Notes under the pieces: model-generated
What the model was told of the DNA's origin: nothing
Seen by the model: the letters and a program-made list of their open reading frames with translations, nothing else
Databases searched by the model: none
In this document: positions 5,917 to 13,074 of the stretch, piece after piece
How positions within the stretch are numbered: the stretch's first letter is position 1
Layout: each line of letters starts with the position of its first letter
Assembly (NCBI GenBank): GCA_024697985.1
Contig: JAILRX010000250.1
Location: forward strand, 1 to 15,694
DNA length: 15,694 nt
Direction of reading: 5' to 3'
DNA from: Treponemataceae bacterium
GTDB taxonomy: Bacteria; Spirochaetota; Spirochaetia; Treponematales; Treponemataceae
Program-made: the position numbers and the translations under genes

Positions 5917-6789
5917 ATGTTAAATTTGGATAAAACAATTGATAAAATCTTGGATTCTTACAAAAAGGAAGGCGGAGCCAACTTTTCCAATGAAAAGTTT
6001 TTCCCGAACCGGGAAAACGTCATCCAGGTACTGAAGGACATCGAAGCCGTAATTTTCCCAGGCTTCCATCAGGCTGAAAACGTATGTGAATCCAACATCA
6101 AATATACAACAGGTGAAAAATTAAACCGAATTCTAAAGATTCTTTCTTCGGAAACTGAAAAAGCGCTTCTTTACGCAAAAAAAGAAAGCTGCGAGGAAAG
6201 CTGCCGACTTGAGGCTGAAAAAATCTCATCAGAGTTGATTGAAGCAATTCCTGAAATCAGGAAGCAGGCAGTAAAAGACGCAGAAGCGGCCTTAAATGGA
6301 GACCCAGCTGCAAAATCAATTGAAGAAATCATCCTTTCATATCCGGGACCAGAGGCAATCCTCGTACATAGAATTGCACACTTCCTGAATCAGAGAAACG
6401 TGCCGATCATCCCGCGAATCATGAGTGAATACATCCATGGTAAAACTGGAATCGATATCCATCCGGGTGCAACGATCGGAGAATCTTTCTTCATCGACCA
6501 CGGAACAGGCGTTGTAGTCGGAGAAACTTGTGTAATCGGTAACAACGTCAAGCTTTATCAGGGCGTAACGCTCGGAGCCCTTTCTGTTAAAAAATCGCTC
6601 AGCGGAAAAAAACGACATCCGACCATCGAAGACGACGTAACGATCTATTCTGGAGCAACTATTCTTGGCGGCGAAACTGTAATCGGGAAAGGAAGCACGA
6701 TTGGCGGTAACGTCTGGCTTACAGAAAGCGTTCCTCCTTACAGCACGACGGTTGCAAAACAGGAAACCGTTTTAGGAAAACGAAACTGA
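5917..6789 (+). CDS. cysE: Serine O-acetyltransferase
   Basis: Transfers acetyl from acetyl-CoA to L-serine to give O-acetylserine, the first step of cysteine synthesis, in the cytoplasm. The 290-residue product has an alpha-helical N-terminal region (1-140), then EAILVHRIAHFLNQ and a left-handed beta-helix of hexapeptide repeats with the conserved GIDIHPGATIGESFFIDHGT, GVVVGETCVIG, YQGVTLGALS and GKKRHPTIEDDVTI segments. His195 (in DHGT) and His234 (in KRHP) match the catalytic and substrate histidines. The C terminus ends KRN, without the terminal Ile that docks CysE into CysK in enteric bacteria, so a cysteine synthase complex is doubtful. An in-frame ATG at 5908 is possible but overlaps a TATAAT box; neither ATG has a Shine-Dalgarno. 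Confidence 0.93.
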   Translation: MLNLDKTIDKILDSYKKEGGANFSNEKFFPNRENVIQVLKDIEAVIFPGFHQAENVCESNIKYTTGEKLNRILKILSSETEKALLYAKKESCEESCRLEAEKISSELIEAIPEIRKQAVKDAEAALNGDPAAKSIEEIILSYPGPEAILVHRIAHFLNQRNVPIIPRIMSEYIHGKTGIDIHPGATIGESFFIDHGTGVVVGETCVIGNNVKLYQGVTLGALSVKKSLSGKKRHPTIEDDVTIYSGATILGGETVIGKGSTIGGNVWLTESVPPYSTTVAKQETVLGKRN

Positions 6790-6793
6790 TTCT

Positions 6794-7171
6794 ATGAAAT
6801 TCAAGGCCGCGGATTTTGTAATTTTCGCCATTTTTCTGATCGTCACATCAGTGTTCTGTATTTTCATCTTCAAGAACATCAGCGGAAACAAAAAACAGCT
6901 GGTCATCAGCAATGGAAGCGACGAATGGATTTATCCTCTTTCAAAAAATGAACGGCTGGAAATTCCCGGCAAACTCGGAAACTCAATCATTTTAATAGAG
7001 GATAACTGCGCTTATTTTGAAGATTCGCCTTGCGACAACAAACTTTGCATCTACTCGCACAAAATCAGCAAGGTCGGAGAATGGACCGCCTGCCTTCCAA
7101 ACGGCGTCATCATCAGGATTGATGGGACGAAAAAGACAGAAAACAATGAAATCGATGCCTGGACAGAATAA
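6794..7171 (+). CDS. NusG domain II-containing membrane-anchored protein
   Basis: A 125-residue protein with one N-terminal membrane helix (residues 8-28, FVIFAIFLIVTSVFCIFIFK) and an extracytoplasmic domain matching the NusG-domain-II family of small secreted or anchored proteins. The diagnostic stretch is SPCDNKLCIYSHKISKVGEW followed by TACLPNGVIIRI, with three cysteines (80, 85, 100) typical of the family. The function is not established; the fold resembles NusG domain II but it is not a transcription factor, since it faces away from the cytoplasm. It begins four bases after cysE with no clear Shine-Dalgarno, so translation probably depends on coupling to cysE. Confidence 0.85.
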   Translation: MKFKAADFVIFAIFLIVTSVFCIFIFKNISGNKKQLVISNGSDEWIYPLSKNERLEIPGKLGNSIILIEDNCAYFEDSPCDNKLCIYSHKISKVGEWTACLPNGVIIRIDGTKKTENNEIDAWTE

Positions 7172-7242
7172 TTTTAAAGATTTGGGCAGAATTTAACTCA
7201 AAATTGATTTTTCATGCAATAATTTATATGGAGATTTACTGA

Positions 7243-8694
7243 ATGGCTAAGAAAAAAAGCATAGTTTATAAATGCTCATCCTGCGGAAACATCCAGCCAC
7301 GATGGCTTGGGCGATGTCCAGAATGCAACGAGTGGAACACCTTCGAGGAGTTCGTACAGAACGAAGGCGGCGCCACCGTAGGCGGAATCGGGCTTGGAAA
7401 TAAAGTCGATTCAAAAGGAAATAGAATTCCGCAAAAACCAGTAAGTCTTTCTACGATAAGTCCACTTGAAGGAGATCGGCTTTTTACCGGAATCGAGGAA
7501 TTCGACCGGGTATTGGGCGGTGGCGCCATGCTGAAAAGCGCGATACTGATAGGCGGCGAACCGGGAATCGGAAAGTCGACGCTGCTTTTGCAGACCGCGA
7601 GCAAAATAGCGGGCGGTGCGGGCAGTTTTAGCGCGGGTGCAACGAATGGCGCGCTCGGAACGAATGGCACGGGTGCGTCTAGTGCGGCTAAATCTAGCGG
7701 CACGGGTGGCGTACTCTACGTGAGCGGAGAAGAAAGCGCGAACCAGATTCGCTCGCGGTCTGACCGCCTCGGACTTAATTGCGCCAACATACAGATTTTG
7801 TGCACAAGCATTTTGGACGACATTGAAAATGCACTCAACGCATTGAACCCAACCTTCGTCGTTATAGATTCGATTCAGACCGTATATTCGGCCGAGGCGG
7901 GCCTGGTACCGGGCACCGTAAACCAGCTCAAATACTGCGCGAATGAGCTCATCAGCTGGGTCAAGGAACACAACTGCGTCATGCTGATGGTTGCCCACAT
8001 CACAAAGGAAGGAACTATCGCAGGACCAAAATCGCTTGAACACATGGTGGACACGGTAATATCGTTCGAAAAGAACAATGACGACGTGCGCTTTTTGCGC
8101 TGTCAGAAAAACAGGTTCGGCTCGATTGATGAGCTCGGCATTTTTTCAATGCAGGAAAAAGGACTCGTGCCGGTTGAAGACACATCGAGCATGTTCATCA
8201 CGAAGCGAAGCGGTAATTTGCCGAGCGGAGTTGCGATAGTTCCGGTGTTCGAGGGAAGCAGGGTTTTCATGGTCGAAATTCAGGCGCTGACGGTACCTGC
8301 AAAAGCGAGCCTTAGCCGGGTCTACTCGGATAAAATCGACAACGCAAGGGTAAGCAGGGTCGCCGCCGTAATCGAAAAGTGCATGGGACTGAAGTTTTCG
8401 GACCAGGACATCTACATCAACGTTGCAGGTGGAATCAAGCTGACAGAAAGCGCAATCGATGCAGGATTGATGGCGGCACTGTATTCGGCACGGACGGGGA
8501 TTTCGTTTCCGGAGCACACGTCAGTCGTGGGAGAACTGAGTCTTGCAGGCGAAATCAGGCCGGTTTCCAAGCTGAAGCAGCGCGTCAAGAATGCGACGTC
8601 GCTCGGTTTTACAAAGGTGATTGCACCAGAAAGCGAAGAGGGTGCAGTCGGCGTTGCGGACATCAAGGCGGCGCTCAAAAAGCTGTTCGGTTAG
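7243..8694 (+). CDS. radA: DNA repair protein RadA/Sms
   Basis: RecA-like ATPase that speeds branch migration of recombination intermediates. The 483-residue protein has the N-terminal C4 zinc finger (C11, C14, C25, C28; WLGRCPECNEWNTFEE), Walker A GGEPGIGKST (104-113), Walker B FVVIDSIQ (205-212), the RadA-specific KNRFG motif (289-293) and a C-terminal Lon-like domain (INVAGGIKLTESAIDAGL, VVGELSLAGEIRPV). GGAG nine bases upstream of ATG 7243 sets the start. Odd: about 33 Gly/Ala/Ser/Thr-rich residues (124-156) are inserted between the Walker A helix and the VLYVSGEES strand, where other RadA proteins have a short link. A possible TTGATT -35 lies at 7204, but no clean -10 fits it. Confidence 0.97.
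   Translation: MAKKKSIVYKCSSCGNIQPRWLGRCPECNEWNTFEEFVQNEGGATVGGIGLGNKVDSKGNRIPQKPVSLSTISPLEGDRLFTGIEEFDRVLGGGAMLKSAILIGGEPGIGKSTLLLQTASKIAGGAGSFSAGATNGALGTNGTGASSAAKSSGTGGVLYVSGEESANQIRSRSDRLGLNCANIQILCTSILDDIENALNALNPTFVVIDSIQTVYSAEAGLVPGTVNQLKYCANELISWVKEHNCVMLMVAHITKEGTIAGPKSLEHMVDTVISFEKNNDDVRFLRCQKNRFGSIDELGIFSMQEKGLVPVEDTSSMFITKRSGNLPSGVAIVPVFEGSRVFMVEIQALTVPAKASLSRVYSDKIDNARVSRVAAVIEKCMGLKFSDQDIYINVAGGIKLTESAIDAGLMAALYSARTGISFPEHTSVVGELSLAGEIRPVSKLKQRVKNATSLGFTKVIAPESEEGAVGVADIKAALKKLFG
7612..7710 (+). other. Low-complexity insert within RadA
   Basis: About 99 in-frame bases, markedly richer in G+C and in GCG/GGC/ACG codons than neighbouring sequence, encode a Gly/Ala/Ser/Thr/Asn stretch. 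Short internal repeats are visible: ACGAATGGC occurs twice, and GGCACGGGTG recurs at 7664 and 7699. The frame is kept and the flanking RadA motifs are intact, so this is a tolerated surface loop, probably expanded by slippage. Confidence 0.75.
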
Positions 8695-8705
8695 CGGGCC
8701 ACCGC

Positions 8706-8729
8706 GCGCAAATCGCAAAAATCTTGCGC
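8706..8729 (+). terminator. Possible weak terminator after radA
   Basis: GCGCAA / TTGCGC form a six-base perfect inverted repeat with a 12-base loop, 12 bases after the radA stop. No U tract follows, so intrinsic termination is doubtful. Confidence 0.25.
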
Positions 8730-8733
8730 AAAG

Positions 8734-8762
8734 TTGCCGTATTAAAAAACACGTGCTATAAT
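8734..8762 (+). promoter_or_regulatory. Promoter of the MgtC-family gene
   Basis: TTGCCG (8734-8739), exactly 17 bp, and a perfect TATAAT (8757-8762). The ATG of the next gene begins at 8771, eight bases after the box, where transcription would be expected to start, leaving no 5' leader and no Shine-Dalgarno. Confidence 0.75.
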
Positions 8763-8770
8763 TTTTGCCG

Positions 8771-9490
8771 ATGGAAAGCGAAATTTTAAACGAAATTATC
8801 AGTGACACAACAAACAACTCAATTCCACAATACGTTTCGATTGCAATAAAACTTCTGGTAAGTTTTGTCGAAGGCCTTATTTTAGGACTTGAACGAAAAA
8901 TCCGGCAGCAGGCAATCGGAATGAGAACCGTCATCATCATCACAGTTGCATCATCACTGGTAATGATAGTTTCGATTTATCTTGGTGAAAGCCACGGCAC
9001 GGACCCGGCCCGAATCGCAGCGCAAGTTGTAAGCGGTATCGGTTTTCTTGGTGGTGGTGCCATCATCAAACAGGGCTTGAACGTTCGTGGCCTTACATCA
9101 GCGGCCACGATTTGGGGAGCTTCAGCACTCGGACTTGCAACTGGAGCCGGTCTTTACATCCCATCAGCCATCACTCTTGCCATCCTGATGTTTACGCTTA
9201 CTCTTTTGGACAGAATCGAAGGAAAAATCTTCCCGACAGAAAGAACAAAAATGCTTTCGCTTACCTTCAACAATGATTCAATTGATATTACAAAATTGCA
9301 CGAACTGGTCGAGAAAAACCATTTCGGCATCATGAGTACTGATATCGATCAGAAAATTGAAGAACATAGAATTGAAATCAGATTTTCGGTCAGAACCGCT
9401 GATGAAATTGATACGACCGAACTTACAAAAGACCTTTTGACGATCGGAAACCTTACCGAATTAAGTCTTTCGTTTTACGCCGGAAAATAA
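8771..9490 (+). CDS. MgtC/SapB family membrane protein
   Basis: A 239-residue inner-membrane protein of the MgtC/SapB family. The family core is clear: EGLILGLERKIRQQAIGMRT, then ARIAAQVVSGIGFLGGGAII, KQGLNVRGLTSAATIWGASA and LGLATGAGLYIPS, with about four or five hydrophobic segments (residues 20-150). A soluble C-terminal ACT-like domain follows (about 160-239). MgtC proteins are linked to growth at low magnesium and modulation of ATP synthase or pH, but most family members, including this one, have no proven role. ATG 8771 was preferred to the TTG at 8765 because it lies where the mRNA should begin. No magnesium transporter gene is nearby. Confidence 0.93.
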   Translation: MESEILNEIISDTTNNSIPQYVSIAIKLLVSFVEGLILGLERKIRQQAIGMRTVIIITVASSLVMIVSIYLGESHGTDPARIAAQVVSGIGFLGGGAIIKQGLNVRGLTSAATIWGASALGLATGAGLYIPSAITLAILMFTLTLLDRIEGKIFPTERTKMLSLTFNNDSIDITKLHELVEKNHFGIMSTDIDQKIEEHRIEIRFSVRTADEIDTTELTKDLLTIGNLTELSLSFYAGK

Positions 9491-9499
9491 GATTCAAAT

Positions 9500-10825
9500 T
9501 CAAAGAGTTTCAAATCCGCAGCCAAGACCGTTCATTTTTTCGACATAGTCTGGGAATGAAACGGAACAGCACTCTGCCCCTTCAACTTCAATCTGCTCAT
9601 TTTCTTTTAAGCCAAGCCCGATGCAGCTCAAAGACATGGCAACCCTGTGGTCGTCGTAGCTTTGAACGAGTCCGCCCTTGAGGTTTGCACCGTCAGTTAC
9701 GCCCTGAACCGTAAGGGTATCGCCCGTATCCTTGATTGAAGCACCAAGTTTAGAAAGTTCTTTTTCCATTACGACAATTCGGTCGGTTTCTTTTTTGCGG
9801 CAGATTTCGATATCCTCAAGGACCGTCTTTCCTTCGATAAAGCAGCCGATTACGGCAAGAGCACAGATTGCATCAGGAAAATCAGCAAGTTTTACGTGCA
9901 GTTCGCTGTTTTCAAGATTTTTTGTTGAAAGAACCGATTTTGAGCCAAAAACGTGAAGGCTCGTTCCTTCGTATTCGATTTTTGCACCGACTGATTTCAG
10001 GATATCAACGATTTTTTCATCACCCTGAGTTCCTGAAGTATCGATGTTGTCGATGTAGATGTCGCTTTTGCTGATGAGAGCCGCAATGAGCGGAAAAGCA
10101 ACACCTTCCCAGTCAGAAGGAATGGTCTTTTCAAAAGCATGGATTTTCTGAGGACCGGTCACGCTGATGTGCCTGTAATCCTTGGACATTTCAACTTCAA
10201 CTCCGACTGAATTCAAGTGCCATTTTGTCATATCAAGGTATGGGACCTCTTTCGGGTCGGTAAGTTCAATTTGAGTCGTGCCTTCAATCTGACTGCAGGC
10301 CATCATCAAGCCGGAGATGTACTGAGAAAGTTTTCCGTCAGTAACGACCTTGCCGCTTTTTATCGGGCCTGAAACGACAAATGGCGGTGCGTTTTTTCCA
10401 GGCTGTGTTACCTTGGCTTCGGCGCCGAGCTGATTCAGCGCATCAATCAGATGAAGAACAGGTCGTTTTCGGATTGACGAGTCCCCGGTGAAAACCGAAA
10501 TGCCAGGATAGGTTGCACAGATTGGTGCAAAAAAATAGAGGGTCGAGCCGGAGTTTTCAACATCAATTATGTCATCAGGAAGATGAAGCTCCTTTGCTGA
10601 TGAGCTGACCGTCCAGACCGTTTCTTCAGGAAAGCCTGAAATTTTGGCACCGATTTTTTGGATTGCCTTTGCGGCGCTTTTGCAGTCGTTGCTTGAAAGC
10701 GGATTTTTTATGACACTCGTTCCATCAGCAAGACTTGCGAGTACCAGGGCTCGGATTGTATGGCTTTTTGAACCAGGCACCGTGATGTGTCCTGATAAAG
10801 TGTGCTTTTTGGAAACAAGATTCAT
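9500..10825 (-). CDS. aroA: 3-phosphoshikimate 1-carboxyvinyltransferase (EPSP synthase)
   Basis: Joins phosphoenolpyruvate to shikimate-3-phosphate in the chorismate pathway. The 441-residue product has the family motifs VPGSKSHTIRALVLASLADG (16-35), NSGSTL (91-96), SIRKRPVLHLIDAL (117-130), KLSQYISGLMMA (165-176), FPDAICALAV (316-325, catalytic Asp likely 318), KKETDRI (344-350) and YDDHRVAM (390-397). Odd residues: Tyr97 where the NSGTxxR motif has Arg, and SDWEGVAF (237-244) where a GD-x-SSA segment normally binds shikimate phosphate. The start is ATG 10825, with AAGGA overlapping the tsaD stop; an in-frame upstream start inside tsaD (10858) has no such support. It converges with the MgtC-family gene. 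Confidence 0.95.
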   Translation of the reverse strand: MNLVSKKHTLSGHITVPGSKSHTIRALVLASLADGTSVIKNPLSSNDCKSAAKAIQKIGAKISGFPEETVWTVSSSAKELHLPDDIIDVENSGSTLYFFAPICATYPGISVFTGDSSIRKRPVLHLIDALNQLGAEAKVTQPGKNAPPFVVSGPIKSGKVVTDGKLSQYISGLMMACSQIEGTTQIELTDPKEVPYLDMTKWHLNSVGVEVEMSKDYRHISVTGPQKIHAFEKTIPSDWEGVAFPLIAALISKSDIYIDNIDTSGTQGDEKIVDILKSVGAKIEYEGTSLHVFGSKSVLSTKNLENSELHVKLADFPDAICALAVIGCFIEGKTVLEDIEICRKKETDRIVVMEKELSKLGASIKDTGDTLTVQGVTDGANLKGGLVQSYDDHRVAMSLSCIGLGLKENEQIEVEGAECCSVSFPDYVEKMNGLGCGFETL

Positions 10826-10835
10826 AAATTTATCC

Positions 10836-11864
10836 TTATTTTGAAGATTTTCGAGCAAGACCTCGTTTGAATTCAGTTACGCGTGCGCTAGCAGTTGTCG
10901 TCCAAGGGCTGGTTTCACCGCGTTTCAAAAACTGATAGCCGACGCCGGCAATCATTGCGCCATTATCGGTACAAAGCTTGAGTGGCGGGAAAATACAGTT
11001 GATTTCCTTGTGTTCGGCAAGCATTGAACGGAGTCTTGAGTTTGCGGCAACTCCGCCGCCTGCGACTACGGTTGTAAGACCGGTATCTTCGACAGCCTTG
11101 AAAAGTCGGGAAAGCAGGATTTTTACGGCTGTTTCCTGAAAGGCGGCGGCGATATTTTCCGGAGTCTTTTCGAATTCAGGATTCCAGAACTGATCGAGCT
11201 GGTTGATGGCAGCGGTCTTGAGGCCTGAATACGACACGTCGTAGCGATGGTCTTCGCCACGCAAAATAGGCATCGGGAAGTTTGCAGCCTTTGGATTTCC
11301 GTTTTGAGCAAGCCTGTCGATGATGACTCCTCCCGGATATCCGAATCCGTGAAATTTAGAAACCTTGTCAAAAGCCTCGCCTACTGCATCATCAATTGTG
11401 GTTCCCAAAACTTCGATCTGGTCAAAGTCGCTTACCTTGCAGATGATTGTGTGGCCGCCACTTACCAAAAGCCCGATATAAGGGTATTCGATATCGTTGG
11501 CAAGATGTGCGGCATACATGTGGCCGAGCATATGATTTACGGCATAAAAAGGCTTGTTGTTTGCCCATGCGAGGGACTTTCCAAAAGTAAGGCCGATCAA
11601 AAGGGAACCCATAAGCCCCGGACGGTTTGTGGCGGCCACGGCGTCGATGTCGTTCATCGTAAGACCGGCATCCTTAAGAGCGGTTTTTACGACCGGCTCA
11701 ATCCATTCGGTGTGCTTGCGGCTTGCGATTTCCGGAACTACGCCCTTGTATTCTTGGTGAAAAGGAATCTGCGTTGCAATTACGTTGCTTAAAATGACTT
11801 TTCCGTCTTCTACAACGCTAGCGGCGGTTTCATCACATGAAGATTCAATACCTAAAACTTTCAT
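10836..11864 (-). CDS. tsaD: tRNA N6-adenosine threonylcarbamoyltransferase TsaD
   Basis: Catalytic subunit that, with TsaB and TsaE, moves threonylcarbamoyl from TC-AMP to A37 of ANN-decoding tRNAs (t6A). The 342-residue cytoplasmic ASKHA-fold protein starts MKVLGIESSCDETAASVVED, carries the metal-binding HMLGH motif (His111, His115), LLVSGGHTIICKV, KFHGFGYPGGVIID, VVAGGGVAANSRLR and LCTDNGAMIAG. ATG 11864 was chosen over GTG 11870 because GGAG lies five bases before ATG but touches the GTG. It sits between the polysaccharide deacetylase (26 bases) and aroA (10 bases). The tRNA-Thr in this window is a t6A substrate class, though nothing links the two genes. Confidence 0.97.
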   Translation of the reverse strand: MKVLGIESSCDETAASVVEDGKVILSNVIATQIPFHQEYKGVVPEIASRKHTEWIEPVVKTALKDAGLTMNDIDAVAATNRPGLMGSLLIGLTFGKSLAWANNKPFYAVNHMLGHMYAAHLANDIEYPYIGLLVSGGHTIICKVSDFDQIEVLGTTIDDAVGEAFDKVSKFHGFGYPGGVIIDRLAQNGNPKAANFPMPILRGEDHRYDVSYSGLKTAAINQLDQFWNPEFEKTPENIAAAFQETAVKILLSRLFKAVEDTGLTTVVAGGGVAANSRLRSMLAEHKEINCIFPPLKLCTDNGAMIAGVGYQFLKRGETSPWTTTASARVTEFKRGLARKSSK

Positions 11865-11890
11865 TTCCACTCCAATTATTCTTATACAAA

Positions 11891-13024
11891 TTAAAAACTT
11901 GCGAATTCAAATCCTTGAGAACTGTACTCAGAATACATCTTTTGAAGTACCTCTGCAAGATTTTCACCCGACCAAACGTGTCCAATCATGATTACAGAGC
12001 CACTTTTTTTTGCGTAATCAATTCCGCGCCTGAACTGAACGATCATTTCATCCTGATTTGGCGTATTGTCCAAAAAGATGTTTCGCTCGTAAATCGTCAT
12101 GCCAAGCTCGTCCGCCACTTTTCGGCACACTGATGCGGCATTAGTCCTTGAGTCGAGAAAGAAAAGATTGTGCTTCTGGCAGGTTTCAAGAACGATTTTC
12201 ATTATCTGCTCGTTTTCGGTTATCAGCGAGCCTTCGTGATTGTTCATGCCGACAAGTTTTGAGTTGCCTGATGAAGCAGAATTGACCTGCGCGATATTTT
12301 CTTCGAGGATTGCACATATTTTTTCGACCGGATATTCCGGTTCGATGGCGCCTGGCCCCGGATCTACGCTTCGGTTGATGGCCTGCATAGGCTGATGGAG
12401 CATCAAGGTTTTGCCTGATTCAACGACTTTTTTTGCAGTGTCGGTTGAGTGGGCAAGATGCGGCAAAACTGCTACGGCAAGCGGAAAAGGCAGGTTCAAG
12501 AAAGGCTGAAGCTGGGTCAAGTTGTGGCCGCCGTCGTCGAGCACGATGTAGATTTTGTATTTGGCGCTGGTTGTTGCCGGCGTCGTTGCCGGTGCCGTTG
12601 CTGTGTTGTCGGCTGTCGTGTTGTCGGCGCTTGTTGTGTCGGCGGTAGTCGTGTTGTCGGCGCTTGTTGTGTCGGCGCTCGTGGTGTCGGCGGCGCTTGT
12701 TGTGTCGGCGGGGTTGGTTGTGGCCGGCGCGATTTGCGGCGCATCAATTTTTGTTGCGTCAGGAAGCGGCAGCTCATCGGAAGTGAAAGTCGGAGTCTTT
12801 TTCTTAGTCTTTTCTTTTGTGCTTACAGGAGGCCGCTTTATCTTTGTTTTTCCTTCGGCCGCCTCAACTGCAGATGACGAAAGACTTGCCTTGGTCGCCT
12901 CATCCTGCTTAGTCAGCGAAATGCTTAAAAACAGCATGGCCACGCAAAGAGCGAGGAACACTGAGGATAAAATAAAAGCTGCTTTTGAAGAAATCTTTGG
13001 TTTCTTTGCCTTTTTCTGAGCCAT
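11891..13024 (-). CDS. Divergent polysaccharide deacetylase family protein, membrane-anchored
   Basis: A 377-residue protein with a basic N terminus, one membrane helix (about residues 15-38, AAFILSSVFLALCVAMLF), a Lys/Pro/Thr-rich linker with ADTTS repeats (103-153), and an extracytoplasmic domain of the divergent polysaccharide deacetylase (YibQ-like) family. Motifs are IYIVLDDGGH (158-167), AVAVLPHLAHS, MLHQPMQA (208-215), GMNNHEGSL (259-267), FFLDSRTN (288-295), ERNIFLDN (313-320) and IGHV (347-350). The paired His and Asp residues suggest a metal hydrolase; the natural substrate is unknown. ATG 13024 is preferred to TTG 13048, which lies upstream of a TATAAT box. First gene of the operon with tsaD and aroA. 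Confidence 0.93.
   Translation of the reverse strand: MAQKKAKKPKISSKAAFILSSVFLALCVAMLFLSISLTKQDEATKASLSSSAVEAAEGKTKIKRPPVSTKEKTKKKTPTFTSDELPLPDATKIDAPQIAPATTNPADTTSAADTTSADTTSADNTTTADTTSADNTTADNTATAPATTPATTSAKYKIYIVLDDGGHNLTQLQPFLNLPFPLAVAVLPHLAHSTDTAKKVVESGKTLMLHQPMQAINRSVDPGPGAIEPEYPVEKICAILEENIAQVNSASSGNSKLVGMNNHEGSLITENEQIMKIVLETCQKHNLFFLDSRTNAASVCRKVADELGMTIYERNIFLDNTPNQDEMIVQFRRGIDYAKKSGSVIMIGHVWSGENLAEVLQKMYSEYSSQGFEFASF
12566..12718 (-). repeat. ADTTS-coding 15-bp repeats in deacetylase linker
   Basis: The unit GCCGACACAACAAGC (Ala-Asp-Thr-Thr-Ser) occurs three times exactly and once as GCCGACACCACGAGC, mixed with shorter GCCGACAAC units. It encodes a flexible Thr/Ala/Asp/Ser spacer between membrane helix and catalytic domain. 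Near-identical units make it prone to length change by slippage; all visible units are multiples of three, so the frame would survive. Confidence 0.8.
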
Positions 13025-13030
13025 GATTTT

Positions 13031-13059
13031 ATTATACCGAAATGACAAAAAATCTACAA
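13031..13059 (-). promoter_or_regulatory. Promoter of the deacetylase-tsaD-aroA operon
   Basis: TTGTAG (13059-13054), 17 bp, then perfect TATAAT (13036-13031). The ATG at 13024 follows after six bases, so the mRNA would start at or beside the start codon. No Shine-Dalgarno lies before that ATG. Confidence 0.7.
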
Positions 13060-13074
13060 TTCACAAAAAGCCAC

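Noticed and set aside
7411..8043. 210-codon minus-strand open frame within radA
   Set aside because: Antisense shadow in a GC-rich part of radA; the plus frame carries all RadA motifs.
9488..9515. Repeated ATTTGAA/TTCAAAT bases at the convergent junction as a bidirectional terminator
   Set aside because: The copies are mostly direct, no stable stem forms, and no T tract follows.
12580..12720. Repeat array considered as a CRISPR or intergenic VNTR
   Set aside because: Repeats are 15 bp, contiguous, without unique spacers, and lie in frame inside a coding region.
12555..13019. Long plus-strand open frame rich in Val/Ala/Ser opposite the deacetylase
   Set aside because: It is the antisense shadow of the ADTTS repeats; the minus frame has a membrane helix and clear deacetylase motifs.
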